Of a stretch of DNA of 20,858 nt, positions 1-7,934 are shown piece after piece. The stretch spans positions 1 to 20,858 of the forward strand of contig NZ_CAPJ01000207.1 of the NCBI RefSeq assembly GCF_000331775.1, given 5' to 3'. A model generated the notes under the pieces. That model was given only the letters and a program-made list of their open reading frames with translations. It was not told the DNA's origin and did not search any database. The translations under genes and the position numbers were made by a program. Source of the DNA: Xanthomonas translucens pv. translucens DSM 18974 (GTDB taxonomy: Bacteria > Pseudomonadota > Gammaproteobacteria > Xanthomonadales > Xanthomonadaceae). The stretch's first letter is position 1; the number at the start of each line of letters is the position of its first letter.

Positions 1-2
1 CG

Positions 3-1034
3 ATCGCCGCCCTGCTCGCCGCCGCCTTCGCCTGGAGCGCGGGCTGGCTGGGCGGGGCGCAGCGGCTGACCGCGCAGCGCATGACCGATGCCATCGAGGC
101 CGGCAGCCCGCCGCACCCGGGCTTTCGCCGCGCGCACAGCAAGGGCATGTGCGTGAGCGGCCATTTCGAAGGCAACGGCCAGGCGCGCGCGTTGTCCTCG
201 GCTCGGGTGTTCACCCAGGCCGCGGTGCCGGTGCTGGGGCGCATGTCGATCGGCGGCGGCGATCCGCACGGCGCCGACGCCACGGCGCGGGTGCGCAGCA
301 TGGCGCTGCTGCTGCGCAGCGACGACGGCCAGCAGTGGCGTACGGCGATGAACAGCTTTCCGTTCTTCGTGGTGGCCACGCCGGAAGGCTTCATGGCGCA
401 GACCCTGGCCGCGCAGCCGGACCCGGCCACCGGCAAGCCGGATCCGGCGAAGCTGGCCGCGTTCGCGCAACGCTATCCAGAGGCGAAGAAATTCCAGGAG
501 TGGGCCAAGACCGCGCCATGGTCGGACAGCTGGGCCAACACCCAGTACAACGGGGTCAACAGCTTCCGCTTCATCGGCGCCGACGGCAGCAGCCGTTTCG
601 TGCGCTGGTCGATGCGGCCGCAGACCGCGTTCAAGGAGCTTTCGGCGACGCAGCGCGCGCAGGCCGATGCCGACTTCCTCGGCGAGGACCTGCAGGCGCG
701 GCTCGCGCAAGGCCCGCTGCGCTGGGACCTGGTGCTGACCGTGGCCGCGCCCGGCGACCCGGTGAACGATCCCTCGCAGCCCTGGCCGCAGGACCGGCAA
801 CAGATCGTGGCCGGCACCCTGGTGCTCGACCACGCCGAGCCGCAGGCCACCGGCCCATGCCGCGACCTCAACTACGACCCGCTGATCCTGCCGCGCGGCA
901 TCGCCGGTTCCGACGATCCGATCCTGGCCGCGCGCTCGGCGGTGTATGCGCACTCGTTCAACCGCCGCGAGCGCGAGATCGGCCGCGGCCAGGCGCCGGA
1001 GGCGACCGGCCAGGCGCATGGGGGTGCGCAATGA
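3..1034 (+). CDS. catalase-family (SrpA-like) heme peroxidase, 5' end outside window
   Basis: The frame is open from the window edge, so the start lies upstream; 343 residues are visible. A hydrophobic stretch rich in Ala, Leu and Trp at the edge looks like a signal or membrane anchor, which suggests a periplasmic enzyme. Catalase-fold landmarks of the short catalase-related peroxidase family are present. The distal His is in RAHSKG (codon 135-137), the distal Asn in MNSFPFF (351-353), and the proximal heme Tyr in RSAVYAHSF (945-947). The family is known to use peroxide with heme; the electron donor is usually undefined. The stop overlaps the start of the cytochrome b561 gene by four bases (ATGA), so the two are probably translationally coupled, and the cytochrome may serve as redox partner (inference). 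In other proteobacteria, such pairs often follow an ECF sigma/anti-sigma pair, which here would be outside the window. Confidence 0.9.
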   Translation: MAALLAAAFAWSAGWLGGAQRLTAQRMTDAIEAGSPPHPGFRRAHSKGMCVSGHFEGNGQARALSSARVFTQAAVPVLGRMSIGGGDPHGADATARVRSMALLLRSDDGQQWRTAMNSFPFFVVATPEGFMAQTLAAQPDPATGKPDPAKLAAFAQRYPEAKKFQEWAKTAPWSDSWANTQYNGVNSFRFIGADGSSRFVRWSMRPQTAFKELSATQRAQADADFLGEDLQARLAQGPLRWDLVLTVAAPGDPVNDPSQPWPQDRQQIVAGTLVLDHAEPQATGPCRDLNYDPLILPRGIAGSDDPILAARSAVYAHSFNRREREIGRGQAPEATGQAHGGAQ

Positions 1035-1615
1035 GCCGCGCCAACGCCTCCGGGCATTTCAACCTGACCGCACGCCTGCTGCACTGGCTGATGGCGGCGA
1101 TGCTCCTGACCATGCTGTTCGTCGGCGTGGCCATGGTCGCCTCGGTGTCGCAGCGGCCGTGGCTGCTGGACCTGCACCGCCCGCTGGGCATCGCGATCCT
1201 GTTGCTGGCGATCGTGCGCCTGGGCAACCGCCTGCGCCAGCGGCCGCCGCCGCTGCCGGCCGATCTGCCGTGGTGGCAGAAGACGGCGGCGCTGGCCTCG
1301 CACTGGCTGTTGTACGCGCTGATGCTGGCGATGCCGCTGCTCGGCTGGTCGATGCTGTCGGCCGGCGGTTATCCGATCGTGTTGTGGCCAGGCGCCCAGT
1401 TGCCGCCGATCGCGCCGCACAGCCCGGCGCTGTACGCCTGGCTGCGCAGCGCGCATGGCTGGCTGGCATATGTGCTGTTCGCCACGGTGTTGGGGCATCT
1501 GTGCGCGGCGCTGTTCCATGCCTGGGTGCGCCGCGACGGGGTGTTTTCGAGCATGGCGCGGGGTGGGGCGACACCGGTGGTGGTGGACCAGGCAACGCCG
1601 CGAGAACAGCGCTGA
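1031..1615 (+). CDS. cytochrome b561 (diheme membrane cytochrome)
   Basis: The protein has 194 residues and four predicted membrane helices (about 16-37, 50-65, 86-107 and 138-163). Conserved histidines H18, H49, H142 and H156 match the spacing of the four heme ligands of E. coli CybB, so two b-type hemes in the inner membrane are expected. The family moves electrons between quinol and partner proteins. The ATG lies inside the stop of the preceding peroxidase gene (ATGA overlap), and no separate ribosome binding site is needed if translation is coupled. The pairing suggests the cytochrome delivers quinol electrons to the periplasmic peroxidase; this is inference. The last 25 or so residues are a polar tail without recognisable features. 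Confidence 0.93.
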   Translation: MSRANASGHFNLTARLLHWLMAAMLLTMLFVGVAMVASVSQRPWLLDLHRPLGIAILLLAIVRLGNRLRQRPPPLPADLPWWQKTAALASHWLLYALMLAMPLLGWSMLSAGGYPIVLWPGAQLPPIAPHSPALYAWLRSAHGWLAYVLFATVLGHLCAALFHAWVRRDGVFSSMARGGATPVVVDQATPREQR

Positions 1616-1704
1616 AGGGGGTGTTCTGTGCTGTGTGCAGGCAACCGGAACGAGGTTAGGTGGACTTGGCGCATCGGTCGCGATGGGCGGGGTCGGTAAC
1701 GCCC

Positions 1705-1727
1705 GTCGCGACTGAAGTCGCTCCCAC
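1705..1727 (-). repeat. REP-like palindromic unit, CGAC/GTCG variant
   Basis: This 23-bp unit is oriented so that the GTGGGAG end reads on the minus strand. Its core, GCGACTTCAGTCGC, is palindromic. It is the same family as the units at 1812, 5477, 5518, 10800, 10844, 12946, 13001, 13063 and 13118. Confidence 0.85.
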
Positions 1728-1811
1728 AAACAGGCGGGTGGCATGCGGGTCGAGTGCCGCTTGCAGGAAGGGCTTCGGCGGCGGCGGATTGCCTGGCGAA
1801 GTTCGGTTCCT

Positions 1812-1834
1812 GTCGCGGCTGAAGCCGCTCCTAC
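1812..1834 (-). repeat. REP-like palindromic unit, CGGC/GCCG variant
   Basis: A 23-bp unit with core GCGGCTTCAGCCGC, with the GTAGGAG end on the minus strand. It lies 84 bp from the previous unit, in the same orientation. Confidence 0.88.
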
Positions 1835-1956
1835 GAGAGCGGGCGGCGGTGCCGCTGGCGCCTGGGCGAACCGCGCAGCGGCGCGCTGAGTTTCACCGGG
1901 TCGTCCTGATCCGCCACTGCGTCCGGCGCGATACGCTGGGTGGGCCTGGATTCAAC

Positions 1957-1989
1957 CGAATGCCGGTGGCATGCGTCCACCGGCATTCG
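1957..1989 (+). terminator. perfect 13-bp stem-loop, terminator-like
   Basis: The arms CGAATGCCGGTGG and CCACCGGCATTCG enclose a 7-base loop (CATGCGT). Four T residues follow shortly after on the plus strand (1992-1995). The hairpin sits between the converging cytochrome b561 gene and the decayed LuxR-type regulator, so it could end transcription from either side. The plus-strand T-run is short and offset by two bases, so intrinsic termination is plausible rather than certain. Confidence 0.5.
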
Positions 1990-2025
1990 CGTTTTCGGCA
2001 ACATGCGGCACGCCAAGCGGCAGCG

Positions 2026-2893
2026 CTACAGCACCCCTTCTGCCGCGCCAATCGCGCCGCCTCGATGCGGTTGCCGACGCCGAGCTTGCCGATCGCTTCG
2101 GACAGATAATGCGCACGGTGCCGTGCGACAGCCCGAGTTGCACGGCGATGTCGCCGGCCTAGGCGCCCTCGCCGGCCAGGCGCAGCACCTGGCGCTCGCG
2201 GTCGTTGAGCGGGTCGGCTTCGGACCAGGCTTCCAGCGCCAGCTCCGGATCGATCGCGCGGCTGCCGCGGTGCACTTGGCGGATCGCATCGACCAAGCGC
2301 CCGGGTGGCGCGTCCTTCAACAGATGACCGCCGACGCCGGCGTCCAGCGCGCGGCGCAGGAAGCCGGGACGGGCGAAGGTGGTGACGATGACCACGCGGA
2401 TCGGCAATTGCTGGCGCTGCAGCCGCTGCGCCAGTTCCAGGCCGCTGAGGCCGGGCATCTCGATGTCGGCGACCAGCAGGTCCGGCGTGTGCGCCTGCAG
2501 CGCGCGGCGTTCGAAGCTGATGTTCATCAGCCCCACCGCCAGGCCCACCAGCGCCGCGCTGATCAGGTACGGCGGCGAGATGTAGCACTGCGCGCCGGGG
2601 TTGTACGGCAGCAGCGCGAACGCCAGCGCAGCCATGCCGGCCACGCACCAGCGCAGATCGCGGCGGTGGCGGTAGTAGGCGCAGGCGTACAGCGCCAGGA
2701 ACACCGCATAGCTGGCCATCGTCGGCCAGAACCACTGGCCGAAGTAGCGCGGCTCGTACAACGGGGTCACGAACAGCCAGATCGACCAGATCAGCGACCG
2801 CCACACGAACCAGTGCGCGCTGCGCGGGGCCGAGGTCGAGCCCAGGCGGCGGGCGATCGGCGAGTCGGGCGAGGCGTGCAGCAAGGCGATCAC
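2026..2893 (-). pseudogene. fused remnants of a sensor histidine kinase and a LuxR-type response regulator
   Basis: The GTG at 2893 has AGGAG six bases upstream and begins a sequence typical of the membrane half of a DesK-like kinase, with about four hydrophobic segments (the last ending near 2520). At about 2503 it switches without a frame change into the second half of a receiver domain: the phospho-acceptor Asp in VADIEMPG, TT in IVTTFA and Lys in LLKDAP remain. The LuxR helix-turn-helix follows. The kinase DHp and ATPase domains and the first half of the receiver are missing. A TAG (2159-2161) interrupts the helix-turn-helix. About 50 bases later, one base appears lost near 2108-2110, since the downstream frame resumes YLSEAIGKLGVGNRIEAARLARQKG. 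The end at 2026 is the best-guess original stop. It cannot work as a two-component pair; a truncated membrane protein could still be made. Confidence 0.85.
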
Positions 2894-3038
2894 GGCAGAC
2901 TCCTGGGGCGGTCGCACGGCCGCATTGCATAGCAATGTCCTCGCGCAATGGCAACACTGACGCGTGGTACGGCAGTTCCGCGGCGCCGTGCGCTGGCGCT
3001 GCAGCAGGCTCGATGCGGCGTGGCTCGGAAGCGTTCAT
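2894..3038 (-). pseudogene. probable 5' stub of an ABC-2 permease gene
   Basis: An ATG at 3038 overlaps the stop of the degenerate ATPase reading frame (ATGA), the usual coupling of ATPase and permease in ABC-2 exporters. The reading frame starts MNASEPRRIEP and then runs into sequence with no membrane helices before meeting the kinase start. I infer that only some 20-25 codons of the permease survive and the rest was deleted. The evidence is the gene order and the ATGA overlap, not a recognisable domain. Confidence 0.5.
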
Positions 3039-3675
3039 GCAGCCTCCGCACGGATGATGGCGAGGAATGCGTCGGCGAGACCGGCGCGCCTGACTTCCAG
3101 TTCGTCCAGCCGCGGATCGGCGGCAAGCAATTGCGCCACCACCGGCTCGGCCGGTTCGGCGACGATCTCCAGCACGCCGTCGCGGCTGTCCGCGCGGCGC
3201 ACCTGCGGCCAGCTCGCCACCTGCGCCGCAGCCAACACACTGCGGCAGCGGATCGTGCGCTGCTCGAAGCGACCGCGCAGCTGCGGCACCGCGATCCGGT
3301 CTGCCAGCGCCTCGGCTTCCTCCAGATGGCGCTGCGCGGCCGCCGGTAGTAGCCGCGCACCTGATCGAGCAATTCGCCCACGCGCAGCGTGTCCGGCAGG
3401 CCGGCGGACTGCAGCATCACCCCGGCCTGGCGCCGCGCGCCGAGCGCACGCGGGTCCTGTCCGCACAGCTGCGCGCTGCCGGCGTCGGCCACCTGCAGCC
3501 CGAGCATGAGCGCCACCGCCGTGCTCTTGCCGGCGCCATTGGCACCGAGCAGCGCCAGCAACTGGCCGCGCTGCAGTTGCAGGTCCACGCCATCCAGCGC
3601 GACCACCGCGCCGTCACGCTTGTGCACGCCGCGCAGCTGCGCCAGCGGAAGAGTGTCGGGAGCGTGCATCGGCAT
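3035..3675 (-). pseudogene. degenerate ABC exporter ATPase (deletion removes signature and Walker B)
   Basis: The start (ATG 3675, or 3669) gives a normal ABC-2-type ATPase N-terminus, with Walker A GANGAGKST at residues 44-52 and the Q-loop Gln in GVMLQS near residue 89. After GYYRRP (about 3338) the frame is lost. Family sequence resumes in another frame at HLEEAEALADRIAV (from 3328) and continues to a stop at 3035. The LSGGQ signature and Walker B, about 95-100 residues in normal relatives, are missing from the junction, and a smaller gap seems to follow RIAV. No active ATPase is possible. It is the first gene of an operon that once ran ATPase, permease, kinase, regulator, an arrangement seen intact in other xanthomonads (from memory). 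Confidence 0.88.
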
Positions 3676-3748
3676 GGGCTGGTCGTGGCTGGAGGTGCCA
3701 TGCTGCGCCGCGCGGTCGGCGCCTCCCAGTGCGGCCCGTCAGCCGCAA

Positions 3749-3768
3749 CCAGTGACAGCTGTCACTGG
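3749..3768. promoter_or_regulatory. perfect 20-bp palindrome, candidate operator
   Basis: CCAGTGACAGCTGTCACTGG is perfectly self-complementary. It lies in the 244-bp divergent region between the dead exporter locus (start 3675) and the membrane fusion protein gene (start 3920). Its symmetry and position fit the binding site of a dimeric repressor. I cannot name the regulator, and no clear -35/-10 pair was identified beside it. Confidence 0.5.
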
Positions 3769-3919
3769 CGATGGCCGCGCGATTGCCGCATGCTGCGCTC
3801 CGCGCCATGGGGAATGGCGCCGCAGCTGCCGCAACGCAACGCAGAAAGTGACTTCCGACAACTGACGAGCGCGCGCATCGCCGAGCCACACTGCGCCTAC
3901 CAATTCATCCAGGGACAAG

Positions 3920-5164
3920 ATGAGTACCTCCGCCGAACTGCTCAAAGAACTCCGTATCGACCGCAAGGCACCGCCGAGCGAACCGCCGTCGCGGGGCGGG
4001 CTGTGGATCGCCGTGGTCCTGGTGCTGCTGCTCGCGCTCGGCGTCGGCGGCTGGTTCCTGTTCGGCCGCAGCAAGGCCATCGAGGTGACCACTGCGCCGG
4101 TGGTGGCGATCGCCGCCGGCAGCAGCAGCGCCTCGGTGCTGGACGCAAGCGGCTACGTGGTGGCGCGGCGCATGGCCACGGTGTCGGCGAAGATCACCGG
4201 CAAGGTCCGCGAGGTGTTGATCGAGGAAGGCATGCGCGTGGAGCAGAACCAGGTGATGGCCACGCTGGACCCGATCGACGCCGGCGCGCAGCGGCAGCTA
4301 TCGGTCTCGCAACTGGACGCCGCACGCAGCCAGGTGACCAACATGCAGGCGCAGCTGCGCCAGGCCGAGGCCGATGCGCAGCGGCTGCAGACGCTGGTCG
4401 TGCAGCAGCTGGTGTCGCGCTCGCAGTACGAACAGGCGCTGTCGCAGCGCGACGCCCTGCGCGCGCAGCTGCAGAGCGCGCAGCGCAACGTGGTGGTGGC
4501 CGGCGACCAGCTGTCGATCTCCGACCTCAACGTGGACAACACCATCGTGCGCGCACCGTTCGCCGGCGTGGTCACCGCCAAGGCGGCGCAGCCGGGCGAG
4601 ATCGTGTCGCCGCTGTCGGCAGGCGGCGGTTTCACCCGCACCGGCATCGGCACGGTGGTGGACATGGAATCGCTGGAGATCGAGGTGGAAGTGGGCGAGG
4701 CCTTCATCGGCCGGGTCAAGCCGGGCATGCCGGTGGAAGCCGTGCTCAACGCCTACCCGGAGTGGAAGATCCCGGCCGAAGTGATCGCGATCATCCCCTC
4801 GGCCGACCGCGGCAAGGCCACGGTGAAGGTACGCGTGGCGCTGAAGCAGAAGGATCCGCGGATCGTGCCGGAAATGGGCGTGCGCGTGAGCTTTTTGGAA
4901 GCGCCGCAGGCGCAGGCGCAAGACAAGCCGCAGGGCGTGCGCGCGCCGGGCGCAGCGATCGTCAAGCGCGGCGGGCAGGAGGTGGCGTTCGTATTGAAAG
5001 AAGACAACACCGTCGAGCAGCGCACGCTGAAGACCGGCATCGCGCTGGGCGACGACCGCCAGGTGCTGTCGGGCCTGGCGGCGGGCGACACGCTGGTGCT
5101 GGATCCGCCGGAGACGTTGCGCGACGGGGTCAAGGTGAAACTGGCGCAGGCGACCGAGCAGTAG
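3920..5164 (+). CDS. periplasmic adaptor (membrane fusion protein) of a MacAB-like ABC exporter
   Basis: The protein has 414 residues. A short cytoplasmic tail precedes one membrane anchor (about 29-47). The adaptor modules follow in order: first lipoyl half (about 77-116), coiled-coil hairpin (about 125-195, rich in Gln, Ala and Leu), second lipoyl half (about 205-226, IVRAPFAGVV), beta-barrel (about 250-330) and a membrane-proximal domain to the end. Such proteins link an inner-membrane transporter to an outer-membrane channel or act on envelope lipids or lipoproteins. The start has a weak AGGGA just upstream. The partner ATPase and permeases lie on the same strand from 5977, separated by an unusual 812-bp repeat-filled gap. 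The substrate cannot be read from sequence. No outer-membrane factor gene is in the window. Confidence 0.9.
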   Translation: MSTSAELLKELRIDRKAPPSEPPSRGGLWIAVVLVLLLALGVGGWFLFGRSKAIEVTTAPVVAIAAGSSSASVLDASGYVVARRMATVSAKITGKVREVLIEEGMRVEQNQVMATLDPIDAGAQRQLSVSQLDAARSQVTNMQAQLRQAEADAQRLQTLVVQQLVSRSQYEQALSQRDALRAQLQSAQRNVVVAGDQLSISDLNVDNTIVRAPFAGVVTAKAAQPGEIVSPLSAGGGFTRTGIGTVVDMESLEIEVEVGEAFIGRVKPGMPVEAVLNAYPEWKIPAEVIAIIPSADRGKATVKVRVALKQKDPRIVPEMGVRVSFLEAPQAQAQDKPQGVRAPGAAIVKRGGQEVAFVLKEDNTVEQRTLKTGIALGDDRQVLSGLAAGDTLVLDPPETLRDGVKVKLAQATEQ

Positions 5165-5476
5165 CGGCGGACGCGTGTGAGGTGCCGCGCGTTGGCGCGA
5201 ACCACTGCATGTCGTCCGTGCCGTCACCGCCTTGCTCCATTGCCCTAAAGCCGGGGGAGTTCACTTTGTTTCCGTCCAGTTCTTGCTGTAGCGAGTGCCG
5301 CTCCAACAGTCGTTTCACCGCATCGCTTGGTTTTGTTCGTGCTGGATCAAGCCTGCCATTGGCTGCACACGCTCCAACCGCCACACAGCTCTTGATATTG
5401 CTGTAGCTGTTGCTCTGCTGTTGCTACTGCTTTGCTGTTGCTCCGCTGTTGCTTTTTTGCTTGAGCGTTTGCTTTT

Positions 5477-5540
5477 GTAGGAGCGGCTTCAGCCGCGACT
5501 GGTTCTGTCAGGAAAGTGTCGCGGCTGAAGCCGCTCCTAC
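5477..5540. repeat. inverted pair of REP-like units (BIME-like)
   Basis: Two 23-bp units (5477-5499 and 5518-5540) with core GCGGCTTCAGCCGC face each other across an 18-bp spacer and are exact reverse complements. The whole 64 bp could form one long hairpin, or each unit its own small hairpin. Confidence 0.92.
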
Positions 5541-5747
5541 AAGGGCTCCACCACTGCAGGAGCAGGAGCAAAAACTTTCGCCTTGCGGCGAGTTACTTTT
5601 CTTTGCTTGTGCAAAAAAAGTAACCAAAAGAAACACACCCTACTGCGCGCTCCGGGTCCGCGAATAGGACGGGATTCGCGGAAAGGGCTTGTCCGCTACG
5701 CGGCCAAGTCCGGGGCAGTCGCCTCACGGCGCCAGCCCGCCCGCCGG

Positions 5748-5771
5748 GGCGAAGCAGTGCTTCGCCTTTTT
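5748..5771 (+). terminator. intrinsic terminator-like hairpin with T5
   Basis: An 8-bp stem GGCGAAGC/GCTTCGCC with loop AGT is followed directly by five T residues. An outer GCCGG/CCGGC pair flanks it (5743-5747, 5772-5776). It would stop plus-strand transcripts coming from the adaptor gene before they reach the ATPase gene. Confidence 0.65.
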
Positions 5772-5819
5772 CCGGCGAGCCCTGCCCCTGCCGCGAACGG
5801 CGCACATCCGTGTGCGCAG

Positions 5820-5835
5820 CCCCTTCGGGGTTTTT
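5820..5835 (+). terminator. second short terminator-like hairpin with T5
   Basis: CCCC-TTC-GGGG is followed by five T residues, 49 bases after the first such hairpin. The stem is short, so it is weaker on its own. Confidence 0.5.
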
Positions 5836-5976
5836 CCCGCCCTATTCGCCGCTGCGTAAGAGACCCGGTAGAGCAAAAAGCTGAAGAGCAAAGCAACTGC
5901 AACTGACACAAGCATTCGCGAACCGCCTCACCGCAATCGGTACATCCACTACCCGTCCACTGCCAGGAACACCACC

Positions 5977-6669
<693 letters not shown>

Positions 6670-6730
6670 ACCGGCCGCTGCCGCCGCGCGACATCCGCGC
6701 CCCGGCATCCCGTCCCATGGAGGATCGAAC

Positions 6731-7888
6731 ATGAAATACTTTTCGTTGATCTGGGCGCAGCTGTTCCGCAGCAAGACCCGCACCCTGCTGACCCTGCTGT
6801 CGGTGGTCGCCGCGTTCCTGCTGTTCGGCATGCTCGACTCGGTGCGCGTGGTGTTCAACTCCGGCGGCAGCGTCGAGGGCGCCAATCGCCTCATCGTGGC
6901 CTCGCGGCTGTCGATCGCCCAGTCGCTACCGGTCAGTCTGCAGTCGCAGATCGAATCGGTGCCGGGCGTGAAGAGGGTGACCTACGCGATGTGGTTCGGC
7001 GGCATCTACCGCGACCGGAAGAACTTCTTCCCCAACTTTTCGGTGGCGCCGAATTTCTTCGACGTGTACAGCGAGTATGACGTGCCGCCGGCGCAGCTCA
7101 AGGCATTCCGCGAAACCCGCACCGCCGCGGCAGTGGGCGCCGCGTTGGCCAAGAAGCATGGCTGGAAGATCGGCGACACCATTCCGCTGCAGGCCACCAT
7201 CTTCCCGCGCGGCGGCAGCAACGACTGGCCGCTGACCCTGACCACCATCTTCAAGGTCAAGGACGCCAGGAACGCGCAGGCCGAGAACCAGTTGATGATG
7301 AACTGGAAGTACTTCGACGAGTCCAACGACTACATCAAGAACCAGGTCAGCTGGTATACCGTGCAGCTGGGCAGCACCGAGCAGGCCTCGCGGGTGGCGC
7401 AGGCGATCGATGCGCTGTCGCTCAACTCCGACCACGAGACCAAGAGCCAGACCGAGGCCACGTTCTCGCAGGCCTTCGCCAAACAGTTCGCCGACGTCGG
7501 CCTGATCGTCACCGCGATCATGGCCGCGGTGTTCTTCACCCTGCTGCTGCTCACCGGCAACACCATGGCGCAGGCGGTGCGCGAGCGCATCCCGGAACTG
7601 GCGGTACTGAAGACGCTCGGCTTCCGCGACGGCACCGTGCTGACCCTGGTGATGGTGGAGTCGGTGCTGCTGATCGTGCTTGGCGGCTTGATCGGCATGG
7701 GCCTGGCGGCGCTGATCATCCCCGGCGTGGCCGCTGCCAGCGGCAACATGATACCGATGCGTGGCGTGCCGGCGCAGACCTGGGGGGTGGCGCTGGGGCT
7801 GATGGTCGCCATCGGCGTCGTGGTCGGGCTGCTGCCGGCATTGCGCGCGCAGCGCCTGAAGATCGTGGACGCACTGGCCGGCCGCTGA
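6731..7888 (+). CDS. FtsX/MacB-type ABC permease, first of two
   Basis: The protein has 385 residues. One membrane helix at about 18-37 is followed by a large periplasmic domain (about 40-250, MacB-type periplasmic core) and three helices at about 256-276, 303-331 and 351-371. This is the standard four-helix FtsX layout. RERIPELAVLKTLGF (284-298) matches the conserved coupling stretch that follows the second helix. The start is well supported: GGAGG at 6719-6723, seven bases before the ATG. It lies 61 bases after the ATPase stop and 46 bases before the second permease, so the three genes are likely one transcript. The two permeases probably form a heterodimer on the ATPase dimer (inference). 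Confidence 0.94.
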   Translation: MKYFSLIWAQLFRSKTRTLLTLLSVVAAFLLFGMLDSVRVVFNSGGSVEGANRLIVASRLSIAQSLPVSLQSQIESVPGVKRVTYAMWFGGIYRDRKNFFPNFSVAPNFFDVYSEYDVPPAQLKAFRETRTAAAVGAALAKKHGWKIGDTIPLQATIFPRGGSNDWPLTLTTIFKVKDARNAQAENQLMMNWKYFDESNDYIKNQVSWYTVQLGSTEQASRVAQAIDALSLNSDHETKSQTEATFSQAFAKQFADVGLIVTAIMAAVFFTLLLLTGNTMAQAVRERIPELAVLKTLGFRDGTVLTLVMVESVLLIVLGGLIGMGLAALIIPGVAAASGNMIPMRGVPAQTWGVALGLMVAIGVVVGLLPALRAQRLKIVDALAGR

Positions 7889-7934
7889 GCCCGCCGTCGC
7901 ATCGCTCCCTATCGCATTTTCGGAAGACGCACTG

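Larger units (their letters stand above)
1616..2025. other. gene-free gap with two REP-like palindromes and a long hairpin
   Basis: No convincing coding sequence is seen. The gap lies between the cytochrome gene and the decayed regulator locus, which converge on it. It carries two REP-like units (1705-1727, 1812-1834) and a perfect 13-bp-stem hairpin (1957-1989), each listed separately. A GC-rich stretch around 1765-1790 resembles a very degenerate third unit, but this is not certain. Confidence 0.7.
5592..5850 (+). ncRNA. candidate structured RNA or folded DNA element of unknown role
   Basis: Several stems can be drawn by eye. One pairs GTTAC-TTTTCTTTGC with GCAAAAAAA-GTAAC (5592-5624, imperfect). 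A 9-bp perfect hairpin TCCGCGAAT/ATTCGCGGA is at 5657-5682. GGGCTTG/CAAGTCC encloses CCGC-TAC-GCGG (5685-5711). GGGGCAG (5712-5718) pairs with CTGCCCC (5782-5788). Two T5-tailed hairpins are listed as terminators, and GCGCACA/TGTGCGC is at 5800-5817. CGAATAGGACGGG (5661-5673) can pair at 12 of 13 positions with 5836-5848, closing the whole region as an alternative to the 9-bp hairpin. No coding frame is supported. Whether it is transcribed is unknown. From memory, similar blocks occur between genes in xanthomonads and pseudomonads. Confidence 0.45.
5165..5976. other. 812-bp gene-free gap splitting an exporter operon; repeats and folded element
   Basis: Parts in order are as follows. From 5165 to about 5400 the sequence is of lower GC with no supported gene; a minus-strand reading through about 5217-5340 gives LQQELDGNKVNSPGFRA-like text that I cannot assign. 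From 5403 to 5476 there is pyrimidine-rich low complexity with repeated TTGCT. At 5477-5540 lies a head-to-head REP-like pair. From 5592 to 5850 there is a run of nested hairpins. At 5872-5907 is a purine-rich AGAGCAAA stretch that is roughly complementary in character to 5403-5476. The last 70 bases lead into the ATPase gene. Each notable part is listed separately. Confidence 0.75.

Noticed and set aside
5130..5384. Minus-strand 84-codon frame containing QQELDGNKVNSPGFRA
   Set aside because: It looks vaguely familiar as intergenic text, but it overlaps the end of the adaptor gene, lacks a start signal, and has no domain I can name.
3577..5406. Long 609-codon plus-strand frame over the adaptor gene
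   Set aside because: Composition is Arg/Gly/Ala-rich, as expected for an out-of-frame reading of a high-GC gene; the overlapping frame from 3920 has a full adaptor domain series.
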